64,000 bases of DNA from an uncultured Collinsella sp. (GCA_902493145.1 CABUOA010000001.1:45002-109001); one strand, 5' to 3'; shown: positions 32,097-41,164, counted from the first letter of the stretch. A program made the numbers and translations. The notes: generated by a model not told the origin, from the sequence alone.

Positions 32097-32750
32097 CTAC
32101 TTGTCGCCGGCCGCCGCCTTGGCTTCATTGAGGTAGCTATAGAAGCTGTACTTAGAGATGCCAAAGAACTCGCAGGCGCGCTCGCTCGACTTGGAAATGA
32201 GGAAGGCGCCGCGACGGTCGAGGTAGCCGATGGCGCGAATGCGCTCATCTTTGGTCATGAGCGCCGCGGGCTTGCCCACAAACTGCTCGCACTCGTGCAG
32301 CAGGTCCTCGAGCAGGTCGCCGATGTTCTTGGTAATGGGCTCGGGCTCGGTGTAGCCCGTGCCGCCGGTGCCGGTAAAGGCATCGAGCGAGCGCTCAAAA
32401 GCCTTCATGAGCGTAATGTCAAAGTTAATGCCCAAAATGCCGACAGGCTTGCCCTCGTCGTTGCGGATAAAGATCGTCGACGATTTGAGCAGCTTGCCAT
32501 CGGCGGTTTTGGTGAGGTACGGCTCGCGGTCGTGCACGTCGGCGGTGCCCTCATGCATGGATTCAAGCACAATATGGCTGGGGCCGTCACCCAGTTTGCG
32601 CCCGCTGACGTGGCCGTTTTCGATCACTACGATGGAGCGGTCCACGTCCTCGGTCTCCAGGTCGTGGACGACGATTTCGCAGTTGGGGCCAAATTGGAGC
32701 GCCAGGCCGTGTGCAAGGCGCTTATAAAACTCAATCTGTGCGGGGGTCAT
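32097..32750 (-). CDS. YheO/DauR-like transcriptional regulator (second copy)
   Basis: 217 residues with the same layout as the regulator at 16 kb. PAS_6-like N-terminus: LQFGPNCEIVVHDLETEDVD, SGRKLGDGPSHIVLES, and a STIFIRNDEGKPVGILGINF core. C-terminal HTH_22: DRRGAFLISKSSERACEFFG then KYSFYSYLNEAK. GGAAGG five bases before the ATG supports the start. It is divergent from dpaL, with two AACAAAC palindromes between them, so it probably controls the dpaL-ygeY-ygeW genes. DauR-type proteins sense amino acid-like ligands, which fits a diaminopropionate or ureido-acid pathway. Confidence 0.87.
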   Translation of the reverse strand: MTPAQIEFYKRLAHGLALQFGPNCEIVVHDLETEDVDRSIVVIENGHVSGRKLGDGPSHIVLESMHEGTADVHDREPYLTKTADGKLLKSSTIFIRNDEGKPVGILGINFDITLMKAFERSLDAFTGTGGTGYTEPEPITKNIGDLLEDLLHECEQFVGKPAALMTKDERIRAIGYLDRRGAFLISKSSERACEFFGISKYSFYSYLNEAKAAAGDK

Positions 32751-32869
32751 GGGTGCCTTCCTAAAAATTAGTTTGGGCTCACTTTGCCATAAACCACACT
32801 TGTTCGCAAATAACGAAAGCGTCGCTGCGTTATGTGACCGTTCGGCGGCGAAAAGGTACCGATTACGGC

Positions 32870-32884
32870 AACAAACAATTTGTT
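32870..32884. promoter_or_regulatory. Candidate operator palindrome 1
   Basis: AACAAACAATTTGTT, in the divergent region between the yheO-type regulator and dpaL; a near-identical site lies 51 bp further on. Confidence 0.55.
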
Positions 32885-32920
32885 AGGTTTTCCAATCAAA
32901 AAGTGTGATAGAACAGTGCT

Positions 32921-32935
32921 AACAAACTTTTTGTT
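32921..32935. promoter_or_regulatory. Candidate operator palindrome 2
   Basis: AACAAACTTTTTGTT, the same 15-bp form as the site at 32870. Two copies at about five helical turns suggest cooperative binding by the divergent regulator. Confidence 0.55.
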
Positions 32936-33027
32936 TGGCATCCACATAAAAGTTCAGCCGTGTGAATGGGATCGGGCTGAAACGCGTATGCGGGGGCCGG
33001 CAAGAGAGAACTTAAGGAGTTCACCGT

Positions 33028-34242
33028 ATGGCCGATAAGATCCAGTGGGCGGGCAACACGATGCCCAAGAGCGATGACAAGCACTTGGGAATCATGAGCC
33101 TCGACCACGTGAAGAAGGCCCGCGCCTTCCACCAGTCGTTCCCCCAGTACACCGTCACTCCGCTTGCCCGCCTGGATGGCCAGGCCGCGCGCCTGGGCCT
33201 GTCCAACCTGTGCGTTAAGGACGAGAGCTATCGCTTTGGCCTCAACGCCTTTAAGGTCCTGGGCGGTTCGTTTGCCATGGCCAACTACATTGCCGACGAG
33301 ACCGGCAAGGACGTTGCCGAGTGCACCTTCGATTACCTGACCTCCGATCAGCTTGCCAAGGACTTTGGCCAGGCCACCTTCTTTACCGCCACCGATGGCA
33401 ACCATGGCCGTGGCGTGGCATGGGCTGCCAACAAGCTGGGCCAGAAGGCCGTCGTGCACATGCCCAAGGGTTCCACCAAGCCCCGCTTCGATAACATCGC
33501 CGCCGAGGGCGCCACGGTGACCATCGAAGAGGTCAACTACGACGAGTGCGTGCGCATGGCCGCCGCCGAGGCCGACGCCTGCGAGCGCGGCGTCATCGTT
33601 CAGGATACCGCCTGGGAGGGCTACGAGAAGATCCCGTCCTGGATCATGGAGGGCTACGGCACCATGGCTTCCGAGGCTGCCGAGCAGCTGCGCGAGATGG
33701 CCATCAACCGCCCGACGCACGTCTTTGTCCAGGCTGGCGTGGGCTCGCTCGCCGGCGCCGTGGTGGGCTACTTCACCAACCTGTATCCCGATAACCCGCC
33801 CACCTTCGTCGTGGTCGAGTGCGCGCCTGCCGCCTGCCTGTACAAGGGCGCTGCCGCCGGCGACGGCGATCCGCGCATCGTGGACGGTGACATGCCCTCC
33901 ATCATGGCCGGCCTGTGCTGCGGCGAGCCCAACATCTTGGGCTGGGATATCCTGCGCAACCATACCACCGCCTTCGTGTCCTGCCCCGACTGGGTCACCG
34001 CTCGCGGCATGCGCACCCTGGGCGCTCCCGAGAAGGGCGACCCGCGCGTCATCTCCGGCGAGTCCGGCGCAGTGACCACCGGTCTGGTCGAGACCCTCAT
34101 GCTCGACCCCGAGTACGCCGAGCTCAAGGAGCTCATCGGCCTGGACAAGACGAGCTCCGTGCTCTGCTTCTCCACGGAAGGTGACACGGACCCGGATCAG
34201 TACCGTCGCATCGTCTGGGAGGGCGAGTACCCCACTTGCTAG
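33028..34242 (+). CDS. dpaL: Diaminopropionate ammonia-lyase (DpaL/YgeX)
   Basis: 404 residues, a fold-type II PLP enzyme. The PLP lysine region is SYRFGLNAFKVLGGSFAMAN (Lys about 78), followed by TDGNHGRGVAWAA and the phosphate-binding VQAGVGSLAGAVVGYF. It cleaves 2,3-diaminopropionate to pyruvate and ammonia through aminoacrylate. In the E. coli order ygeW-ygeX-ygeY and in uricase-independent purine degradation clusters of gut bacteria it is a marker gene. It is first of a run dpaL, ygeY, ygeW behind a divergent YheO-type regulator. The start has TTAAGGAG 9 bases upstream. Some clusters may use it on a ureido or other diamino acid derived from the purine ring. Confidence 0.93.
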   Translation: MADKIQWAGNTMPKSDDKHLGIMSLDHVKKARAFHQSFPQYTVTPLARLDGQAARLGLSNLCVKDESYRFGLNAFKVLGGSFAMANYIADETGKDVAECTFDYLTSDQLAKDFGQATFFTATDGNHGRGVAWAANKLGQKAVVHMPKGSTKPRFDNIAAEGATVTIEEVNYDECVRMAAAEADACERGVIVQDTAWEGYEKIPSWIMEGYGTMASEAAEQLREMAINRPTHVFVQAGVGSLAGAVVGYFTNLYPDNPPTFVVVECAPAACLYKGAAAGDGDPRIVDGDMPSIMAGLCCGEPNILGWDILRNHTTAFVSCPDWVTARGMRTLGAPEKGDPRVISGESGAVTTGLVETLMLDPEYAELKELIGLDKTSSVLCFSTEGDTDPDQYRRIVWEGEYPTC

Positions 34243-34257
34243 CAGACTGACCTGTCC

Positions 34258-34377
34258 GGGTGGCGGAGCATATGTTTACTCCGCTGCTCGAACAGTCCTG
34301 CGCAAGACGGAAAGCACATTAAGTGCTTTCCTTTGCGTGCGGAACTCGCGACGGAGCAAACATATGCTCCGCCACCC
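34258..34377. repeat. 120-bp inverted-repeat element between dpaL and ygeY
   Basis: GGGTGGCGGAGCATATGTTT (34258-34277) pairs with its complement at 34358-34377, extended inward by CTCCG/CGGAG. A second perfect hairpin GGAAAGCAC / GTGCTTTCC (34309-34331) lies at the centre. The ends are exact over 20 bp, as in a miniature palindromic element or a large transcript hairpin. Confidence 0.8.
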
Positions 34378-34481
34378 TACGTTTACTTGCTTGCCGGGTG
34401 CTCGACCTCACGCTGCTTGGCACAAGTGATCTATCTGAAATATCTACCTGTAGGTAAACCCTTGTAGAAAGGTTGACTGTT

Positions 34482-35867
34482 ATGACTAAAGAACTCGATT
34501 TTGATGCCATTAAGGCTGCTGCGGAGTCTCATCGTGCTGATATGACTCGCTTCCTGCGCGCCATGATCTCCCACCCCTCTGAGTCCTGCGAGGAGGGTGA
34601 GGTTGTTGCCTGCATCAAGGCCGAGATGGAGAGCCTTGGCTATGACGAGGTCAAGGTCGACGGCCTGGGCAACGTTATGGGCTTTATGGGCGAGGGCGAC
34701 AAGATCATCGCCATCGACTCCCACATCGACACCGTCGGCATCGGCAACATCGAGAACTGGGATGCCGATCCCTATGAGGGCTACGAGACCGACGAGATTA
34801 TCTACGGCCGCGGCGGCTCCGACCAGGAGGGCGGCATGGCTTCCGCTACCTACGCTGCCAAGATGATGAAGGACATGGGCCTCATCCCCGAGGGCTACAA
34901 GATCATGGTCGTTGGCACCGTCCAGGAAGAGGACTGCGACGGCATGTGCTGGCAGTACATCTACAACAAGGACGGCATTAAGCCCGAGTTCGTCATTTCC
35001 ACCGAGCCCACCGACGGCGGCATCTATCGCGGTCATCGCGGCCGCATGGAGATCCGCGTCGACGTTCACGGCACCTCCTGCCACGGTTCTGCTCCCGACC
35101 GCGGCGATAACGCCATCTACAAGATGGCCGACATCATCGCCGACGTCCGCGCCCTCAACAACAACGGCTGCGACGAGTCGACCGACATCAAGGGCCTCGT
35201 CAAGATGCTCGACCCCAAGTACAACCCCGAGCACTTCGAGGATGCCCGCTTCCTGGGCCGCGGCACCTGCACCGTCAGTCAGATCTTCTACACCAGCCCC
35301 AGCCGTTGCGCCGTGGCCGACTCCTGCGCCATCTCCATCGACCGTCGCATGACCGCCGGTGAGACCTGGGAGTCCTGCCTGGACGAGATCCGTAACCTGC
35401 CGGCCGCCAAGAAGTACGGCGACGACGTGAAGGCCTCTATGTACATGTACGACCGTCCGTCCTGGACCGGCGAGGTCTACGAGACCGAGGCTTACTTCCC
35501 CACGTGGATCAACAAGGAGACCGCTCCGCATGTCAAGGCCCTCGTCGACGCCCACAAGGCCATGTTCGGTGACGAGCGCATCGGCTGCGAGCCCAGCATG
35601 GACAAGCGCACCGGTCGTCCGCTGTGCGACAAGTGGACCTTCTCCACGAACTGCGTTTCCATCCAGGGCCGCTATGGCATCCCCTGCGTCGGCTTCGGCC
35701 CGGGTGCCGAGTCTCAGGCTCACGCTCCCAACGAGGTCACCTACAAGGACGACCTGGTCACCGCTGCTGCCATGTACGTGGCTGCCCTGAACCTCTACGA
35801 TCCGAGCAAGGCCGATGGCGACGCCACCGTGTTCCGCGCCGGTCTGACCAACAACAAGATCGACTAG
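34482..35867 (+). CDS. ygeY: M20-family peptidase/deacylase YgeY
   Basis: 461 residues. Metal ligands of the M20 family are visible: IAIDSHIDTVG (about 75-85), YGRGGSDQEGGMAS (about 108-121), VGTVQEEDCDG (catalytic Glu and ligand), and ISTEPTDGGIYRGHRGR. A lid domain follows, and the last ligand His is in GAESQAHAPNE. The family hydrolyses amide or carbamoyl bonds of small substrates; YgeY travels with dpaL and ygeW in purine degradation clusters and probably processes an N-acyl or ureido intermediate. GAAAGG 9 bases before ATG 34482 sets the start. It is separated from dpaL by the palindromic element, so it may have its own expression level. Confidence 0.9.
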   Translation: MTKELDFDAIKAAAESHRADMTRFLRAMISHPSESCEEGEVVACIKAEMESLGYDEVKVDGLGNVMGFMGEGDKIIAIDSHIDTVGIGNIENWDADPYEGYETDEIIYGRGGSDQEGGMASATYAAKMMKDMGLIPEGYKIMVVGTVQEEDCDGMCWQYIYNKDGIKPEFVISTEPTDGGIYRGHRGRMEIRVDVHGTSCHGSAPDRGDNAIYKMADIIADVRALNNNGCDESTDIKGLVKMLDPKYNPEHFEDARFLGRGTCTVSQIFYTSPSRCAVADSCAISIDRRMTAGETWESCLDEIRNLPAAKKYGDDVKASMYMYDRPSWTGEVYETEAYFPTWINKETAPHVKALVDAHKAMFGDERIGCEPSMDKRTGRPLCDKWTFSTNCVSIQGRYGIPCVGFGPGAESQAHAPNEVTYKDDLVTAAAMYVAALNLYDPSKADGDATVFRAGLTNNKID

Positions 35868-36068
35868 TCCCATTCCTCGATCTTGTTGAGCCGGGGGCCG
35901 CTCGTGTCCCCGGCACCCCCTGTTGACTTGGGGTCCGCGGTCGTTATCTCCCATGCTTCCTCAACGGTGGCGGGTCCTCGTCATGGTGCTCTGCATGTTC
36001 TAGCCACACGCGCATGCCGGAGCACATCTACTCATTGCGATCGTTTCATCTTTAGAAAGGACATTTCC

Positions 36069-37271
36069 ATGGACGCTAAGTTTACCGAGCTCGTCGAGCA
36101 GCTGAACGGCCTCGATTTTAAGGGCATGTACGGCAGCGACTTCCTGCACACCTGGGATAAGACCACCGATGAGCTCAAGGCGCTCTACATCGTCGCCGAC
36201 GCCCTGCGCGAGCTGCGCGAGAACAACGTTTCGTCCAAGATCTTCGATTCGGGTCTGGCCGTCTCTCTGTTCCGCGACAACTCCACCCGTACGCGCTTTT
36301 CCTTCTCTAAGGCAGCCAACCTGCTCGGTCTTGAGCTGCAGGACCTGGACGAGAAGAAGTCCCAGATCGCTCACGGCGAGACCGTCCGCGAGACCGCTAC
36401 CATGATCTCCTTCATGGCCGACGTCATCGGCATCCGCGACGACATGTACATCGGCAAGGGCGACGCCTACATGGCCGAGGTCTCCGAGTCTGTCCAGCAG
36501 GCCTACGAGGACGGCGTTCTGGATCACCGTCCCACGCTCATCTCCCTGCAGTCCGACTCCGATCACCCCACGCAGTCCTCTGCCGACATGCTCTACCTCA
36601 TCAACGAGTTTGGCGGTCTTGAGAACCTCAAGGGCAAAAAGGTTGCCGTCACCTGGGCCTACTCGCCCTCTTACGGCAAGCCGCTGTCCTGCCCGCAGTC
36701 GCTGATCAGCCTGCTGCCCCGTTTTGGCATGGACGTCACCTTAGCCCACCCCGAGGGCTACGACCTCATGCCCGAGGTCGTCGAGCGCGCCAAGGGTTAT
36801 GCCGCCGAGTCCGGCACCACCTTTAAGCAGGTCAACACCATGGCCGAGGCCTTCGAGGGCGCCGACATCGTGATCCCGAAGAGCTGGGCTCCGTTTGCCG
36901 CCATGGAGAAGCGCACCAACCTGTACGCCGAGGGCGACGACGCCGGCATCGCTGCACTCGAGAAGGAGCTGCTCGCCCAGAACGCCACCCATCAGGACTG
37001 GTGCTCCACGACCGAGCTCATGGAGAAGACCGCCAACGGCCAGGACACCATCTTTATGCATCCGCTGCCCGCCGACATCTCCGGTGTCTCTTGCGAGCAC
37101 GGCGAGGTCAACGCCGACGTCTTCGACATGCACCGCGTGGGCATGTACAAGGAGGCCAGCTACAAGCCGTACGCCATCGCAGCCATGATGTTCCTGCAGA
37201 AGGTTGCCGATCCCGCCGCTACCCTCAAGGCCCTCGACGAGCGCAACACCGCCCGTTGGTTCCAGGCCTAA
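36069..37271 (+). CDS. ygeW: YgeW: knotted carbamoyltransferase
   Basis: 400 residues. The carbamoyl phosphate site SLFRDNSTRTRFSFSKAANL (about 70-89) is the STRTR motif of aspartate/ornithine carbamoyltransferases. The second-substrate side has MHPLPADISGVSCEHGEVN. The inserted segments and the length (against about 310-330 for ATCase/OTCase) match YgeW, the knotted transcarbamylase of the ygeW-X-Y set. In purine breakdown it is expected to run in reverse, turning a ureido compound plus phosphate into carbamoyl phosphate and an amine. The ATG at 36069 is preceded by AGAAAGGA. A strong terminator closes this transcription unit. No carbamate kinase is present in the window. Confidence 0.92.
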   Translation: MDAKFTELVEQLNGLDFKGMYGSDFLHTWDKTTDELKALYIVADALRELRENNVSSKIFDSGLAVSLFRDNSTRTRFSFSKAANLLGLELQDLDEKKSQIAHGETVRETATMISFMADVIGIRDDMYIGKGDAYMAEVSESVQQAYEDGVLDHRPTLISLQSDSDHPTQSSADMLYLINEFGGLENLKGKKVAVTWAYSPSYGKPLSCPQSLISLLPRFGMDVTLAHPEGYDLMPEVVERAKGYAAESGTTFKQVNTMAEAFEGADIVIPKSWAPFAAMEKRTNLYAEGDDAGIAALEKELLAQNATHQDWCSTTELMEKTANGQDTIFMHPLPADISGVSCEHGEVNADVFDMHRVGMYKEASYKPYAIAAMMFLQKVADPAATLKALDERNTARWFQA

Positions 37272-37295
37272 AGCTGGGTTGAGGTAAGCCATGTA

Positions 37296-37335
37296 AAGGG
37301 GGCGCTCTGCCAACCGGCGGGGTGCCCCCTTTTTG
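37296..37335 (+). terminator. Rho-independent terminator after ygeW
   Basis: AAAGGGGGC and GCCCCCTTTTT arms with inner pairing (GCC/GGC) and a T5 run. Confidence 0.9.
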
Positions 37336-37422
37336 CATCGTGGGCGTGGGGGATAAGCGCTTTCGATGTAGATGCCCCGCGACGCGAGTTATGGGTACGA
37401 TGGTTTCAGGGGAGGTATCGCC

Positions 37423-38037
37423 ATGAAACTTGGTTGCGTCATTATGGCTTCGGGCGAGGGCAAGCGATTTGGCTCTAACAAGATGCTCGCCGATATCTAT
37501 GGCGAGCCGCTGATTGCCCGGACCATTGATTCGGTTCCCCGGGGCTTTGACGTTGTGGTTTCGACGCGTTGGCCCGAGGTCGCTCAGATTTGCGAGGACA
37601 AGCATTGCCCGTGCGTGCTGCACGATGGCGAGCTGCGCAGCGAAAGCGTCCGTGCGGGCCTTTCGTGGGGAGTCGAACGCAACTGGAAAGGGTGCCTCTT
37701 TTTGCCGGGCGACCAGCCGCTCGTGAGTTCGGATTCTTTTGAGGCTATGGTTCGCGCATTTGACGAGCGTGGCCGCAAGCATCCGGTGCGTCTTGCGTGC
37801 AACGGTGAGCCTTCGAGCCCGGTGCTCTTTCCGGCGGAACTGTTCGATGCACTTATGTGTCTTGAGGGTAAGGACGGCGGCGGTTCGATCCTCAAGGACC
37901 GTACCGACGTGGTGCTGGTCGAGGCGCGTGCCTACGAGCTGTGGGACGTCGATACCGTCAAGGGACAGCGACGCATAACGGAGCATATCGCCGCCTGCTC
38001 GTATTTTGATCGCGTGGCCAACTGCATCAATCAATAA
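37423..38037 (+). CDS. ygfJ: YgfJ/MocA-like molybdopterin nucleotidyltransferase
   Basis: 204 residues of the MobA-like NTP transferase family. The N-terminus MKLGCVIMASGEGKRFGSNK is the nucleotide-binding G-x-x-x-R-x-G-x-x-K signature, and FLPGDQPLVSSD holds the metal-binding Asp. Relatives transfer CMP to molybdopterin to make the cytosine dinucleotide cofactor used by the xanthine oxidase family. GGGGAGG six bases before ATG 37423 fixes the start. It stands just upstream of hyuA and near yqeC, yqeB and xdhC, all of which serve selenium-dependent molybdenum hydroxylases, so it probably finishes the cofactor for the xanthine dehydrogenase at 23.7-26.5 kb. Confidence 0.88.
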   Translation: MKLGCVIMASGEGKRFGSNKMLADIYGEPLIARTIDSVPRGFDVVVSTRWPEVAQICEDKHCPCVLHDGELRSESVRAGLSWGVERNWKGCLFLPGDQPLVSSDSFEAMVRAFDERGRKHPVRLACNGEPSSPVLFPAELFDALMCLEGKDGGGSILKDRTDVVLVEARAYELWDVDTVKGQRRITEHIAACSYFDRVANCINQ

Positions 38038-38046
38038 GGAGCAATT

Positions 38047-39414
38047 ATGATCATCATCAAAAACGGCGCACTCGTGACGCCCCAGGGGCTTCGCCGCGCC
38101 GATCTTGCCATGGAGGGCGACAAGATTGTGCGGATTGCCGCGGCAATCGAGCCGGGCGAGGGCGATACCGTCGAGGACGCCACCGACTGCTGGGTGTTTC
38201 CCGGCTTTATCGACGGCCACACGCACATGCAGTGCTGGACCGGCATGGATTGGACAGCCGATAGCTTTGAGACCGGCACGCGCGCGGCTGCCTGCGGCGG
38301 CACGACGACCATTGTGGACTACGCGACGGCCGATCGCGGCGTGACCATGCCCGATGCCTTGGTCGAGTGGCATCATCGCGCCGACGGCACCTGCACCGCC
38401 AACTATGCCTTCCATATGGCGCTTGCCGAGTGGAATGAGCGCAACCGCGCCGATCTTTCGGCCATGCGCGAGGCGGGCGTGTCGTCGTTTAAGACCTACT
38501 TTGCCTACGACCATCTGCGCCTGGACGATGCCGAGACGCTCGAGGTGCTGGAGGAGCTCAAGCGCGTGGGCGGTATCCTGTGCGTGCATTGCGAGAACGG
38601 CACGTTGGTCAACGCGCTGCAGAAGCGCGTGTTTGAGCAGGGTATCCACGGGCCCGAGGGCCATGCGCTCAGCCGTCCAGACGTGTGTGAGGCCGAGGCC
38701 GTGAGCCGCCTGCTGTATCTGGCGCACTTGGCCGGGGACGCTCCGGTCAACGTGGTGCACCTTTCGACCAAGCTGGGGCTCGAGGCCATTCGCGCTGCCA
38801 AAGCGCGCGGGCAGAAGAATATTTATGTCGAGACCTGCCCTCAATATCTGATGCTCGACGACACCTGCTATCTGGAGCAGGGAGAGGACGGCTTCGCGGG
38901 CGCCAAGTATGTGATGAGTCCGCCGCTGCGCCATGCCGGCGACCGTGCGGCCCTGCGCGAGGCGCTTGTGGCCGGCGAGATCGATACCATCGCCACCGAC
39001 CACTGCAGCTTTAATCTGCACGGGCAAAAGGACCGCGGGCGCGACGACTTCCGCGCGATTCCCAACGGCGGGCCCGGCGTGGAGCATCGTCCCGTCGCGA
39101 TTGCCACGAGCTTTGAGGGACAGCTGGGCCCCGAGGACCTCTGCCGCCTGATGAGCGAGAACCCGGCGCGCGTGTTTGGCATGTACCCGCGCAAGGGCTG
39201 TCTTGCCGAGGGCTCCGATGCCGACGTGTGCGTGTGGGATCCCAAGGCGCGCTGGACGATCAGTGCCGCGACGCAGCATCAGGCTGTGGACTACACGCCG
39301 CTCGAGGGTTTTGAGGCACATGGCCGCGCCAAGGCCGTGTTTGTGAACGGCGTGCTGGCGGCACGCGACGGCGAGCCCACCGGAGCCCAATCCGGCCGCT
39401 ACGTCCCCCGCTAA
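38047..39414 (+). CDS. hyuA: Hydantoinase/dihydropyrimidinase-type amidohydrolase (HyuA/YgeZ)
   Basis: 455 residues. Metal motif FPGFIDGHTHMQ (about 52-63); the Lys that becomes carbamylated is in SSFKTYFAYDHL (about 150); further His ligands lie in VHCENGTLV and VVHLSTK, and the terminal Asp in IATDHCSF. This is the D-hydantoinase/dihydropyrimidinase fold. YgeZ in E. coli is a phenylhydantoinase, and the orthologue in gut purine clusters opens a purine-derived cyclic ureide. It lies 9 bp after the nucleotidyltransferase gene with a TAAGGAG site. It is the most likely ring-opening step of the pathway. Confidence 0.9.
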   Translation: MIIIKNGALVTPQGLRRADLAMEGDKIVRIAAAIEPGEGDTVEDATDCWVFPGFIDGHTHMQCWTGMDWTADSFETGTRAAACGGTTTIVDYATADRGVTMPDALVEWHHRADGTCTANYAFHMALAEWNERNRADLSAMREAGVSSFKTYFAYDHLRLDDAETLEVLEELKRVGGILCVHCENGTLVNALQKRVFEQGIHGPEGHALSRPDVCEAEAVSRLLYLAHLAGDAPVNVVHLSTKLGLEAIRAAKARGQKNIYVETCPQYLMLDDTCYLEQGEDGFAGAKYVMSPPLRHAGDRAALREALVAGEIDTIATDHCSFNLHGQKDRGRDDFRAIPNGGPGVEHRPVAIATSFEGQLGPEDLCRLMSENPARVFGMYPRKGCLAEGSDADVCVWDPKARWTISAATQHQAVDYTPLEGFEAHGRAKAVFVNGVLAARDGEPTGAQSGRYVPR

Positions 39415-39440
39415 CAGGAAGGATGCCGGATTCCCTTCGC

Positions 39441-39507
39441 AGTTGCGGTGAAATAGTTCCTGTTTAGCCGCCAAATAGGCCGTTTCAGGAACTATTCCAC
39501 CGCAACT
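39441..39507. repeat. 67-bp palindromic repeat, copy 1
   Basis: AGTTGCGGTGAAATAGTTCC and its imperfect complement GGAACTATTCCACCGCAACT enclose a 27-base loop. A second element of identical length with the same terminal 15-mer lies at 42235-42301, on the other side of yqeC-yqeB-xdhC. Confidence 0.85.
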
Positions 39508-39532
39508 TATATGTCTGGTGGGGCAGCGCCGG

Positions 39533-40267
39533 CTATTTGAGGCTGCTGGCGACGATGGGGCGGCCGAGGGCTGCCTCGAAGCGATCTGCCATCGTTGGAT
39601 CGGCAAGCGTGTCGACTTGGTTGAGCATGATGTGGGCATTGTTGAGGTTCAGCATCTGCAGCTCGGCATTGAGCACCTGGGCGACGCGCTCTGGGGTGGC
39701 AGCGTCGGTGGGCTCGCAGCCGCAGCGCTCGCAGAAGAGCTCGGGGCGGTGGACAACCTCGGCGACGGGCTTGCCCAGCCCCGAGGCGCCGACGACCCAG
39801 ACAACGTTTGCCGTGGCGGCGGGAATTACCGGCTCCCAGGCGGCATGCGCCTTGAGCGGGAGTCGCTTGCTGCCATCTGCCTCGGCCAACACATAGTCAA
39901 AGCGCTGCGCCAGCTGGTCGAGCGGCTCAGCGGGGGCGGAGAGCTTGCCTGTCTCCGGGTCCAAAACACCCGCCTGGCAGATGCTTCCGCGGACAAGTCC
40001 CGCGCATGCCTCGCAGGTGCAGCCGGGAACATGCGAGGTCCCCGGCTTCCAAGGCGCGGCGTCCAGGCGACGGCTCGACCCGTCCCACGGCACGCCGGCG
40101 ACGGGAAACATGTGCGTGGTGGTGCAGAGGAGCACGCGCCCGCCGCCGCGCATGAGCTCGAGACCCAGCATCTTCAGCAACGTCGACTTGCCGCCGCTGC
40201 CGATAATCGCGGTAATGCCTGGCCCGATCTTGAGCGCGGAGGCAAGGTTTCCGCTCGTCGTTTCCAT
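39533..40267 (-). CDS. yqeC: Selenium cofactor biosynthesis protein YqeC
   Basis: 244 residues. P-loop GSGGKSTLLKMLG (about 23-35) and a nucleotide-binding TTTHMFP follow the YqeC pattern. Cys pairs in CTCEACAG and CERCGC could bind metal. The later EADGSKRLPLKAHA block is characteristic of the family. YqeC occurs with selenium-dependent molybdenum hydroxylases and is thought to help install the labile selenium ligand. It is transcribed divergently from yqeB and xdhC. The exact reaction is unknown. Its terminus lies 26 bp from the 67-bp palindrome. Confidence 0.88.
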   Translation of the reverse strand: METTSGNLASALKIGPGITAIIGSGGKSTLLKMLGLELMRGGGRVLLCTTTHMFPVAGVPWDGSSRRLDAAPWKPGTSHVPGCTCEACAGLVRGSICQAGVLDPETGKLSAPAEPLDQLAQRFDYVLAEADGSKRLPLKAHAAWEPVIPAATANVVWVVGASGLGKPVAEVVHRPELFCERCGCEPTDAATPERVAQVLNAELQMLNLNNAHIMLNQVDTLADPTMADRFEAALGRPIVASSLK

Positions 40268-40369
40268 CTGTTCACCGCCGTATAATACTGTGATAATAAA
40301 TAATCATCAGAGCAGCGGTCGAACCGCTTTTGCTCTGCTCAAACCGTAGCACAGGGAGGTGCCCCGGGA

Positions 40370-41164
40370 ATGCTCGTTTATGTTCGCGGCGCCGGCGATA
40401 TCGCCACGGGCGTTGCTGCCCGTTTGGTGCGCTCCGGCGTGTCGGTCGTTATGGCCGATATCGCGGTTCCCACGTGCATCCGCCGCACAATCAGTTTTTG
40501 CGAGGCCATTCGCCTGGGCGAGGTCGAGGTCGAAGGCATTCGCGCTCGCTTGGCGCAGACGCCGGCTGAGGCGCTTGAGATTACCGAGGCCGGAGACGTC
40601 GCCGTTGTGGTGGACCCTCAGGCCAAGATGCTCGGCGAGCTGAAACCCGCGGCTGTGGTCGACGCGATTTTGGCCAAGCGCAACTTGGGCACCACGCGCG
40701 ACATGGCGCCTGCCGTCATTGCCGTGGGGCCGGGCTTTACCGCGCCGGTCGATTGCGACGCCGTGGTCGAGACCATGCGCGGGCATTTTCTCGGCCGTGT
40801 CATTACCCAAGGTTCGCCCCAGCCCAACACGGGCGTGCCGGGTGTCATCGCCGGCTATGGCAAGGAACGTGTTATCCACAGCCCCGCTGCCGGTGTGTTT
40901 AGGTCCGACCATGCGATCGGCGATATCGTGAGCGCCGGAGACGTGATTGGCTACGCGGGCGATACACCCATGTGCACGCAGATCGATGGCTGCTTGCGCG
41001 GCCTTTTGGCCGACGGCGTTCAGGTGACCGAGGGCTTTAAATGTGCCGACGTCGACCCGCGCGGCGATGCCAGCTATATCAACTATATTTCGGACAAAGC
41101 GACGTCGGTCGGCGGCGGCGTGCTCGAGGCACTTGCTATGCTCACCGATGTCTTTAGAGGATAG
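40370..41164 (+). CDS. yqeB: Selenium-dependent molybdenum hydroxylase maturation protein YqeB
   Basis: 264 residues. The N-terminal Rossmann-like MLVYVRGAGDIATGVAARLV matches YqeB, then VVDPQAKM, VIAVGPGFTAPVDCDAVVET and NTGVPGVIAGYGKERVI, with a biotinyl/lipoyl-like turn HSPAAGVFRSDHAIGDIVSA. The family is defined by co-occurrence with selenium-dependent molybdenum hydroxylases. AGGGAGG lies 10 bases before the ATG. It is 9 bp upstream of xdhC, so the two form an operon. The likely role is handling or loading selenium into the Mo cofactor; biochemistry is lacking. Confidence 0.9.
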   Translation: MLVYVRGAGDIATGVAARLVRSGVSVVMADIAVPTCIRRTISFCEAIRLGEVEVEGIRARLAQTPAEALEITEAGDVAVVVDPQAKMLGELKPAAVVDAILAKRNLGTTRDMAPAVIAVGPGFTAPVDCDAVVETMRGHFLGRVITQGSPQPNTGVPGVIAGYGKERVIHSPAAGVFRSDHAIGDIVSAGDVIGYAGDTPMCTQIDGCLRGLLADGVQVTEGFKCADVDPRGDASYINYISDKATSVGGGVLEALAMLTDVFRG

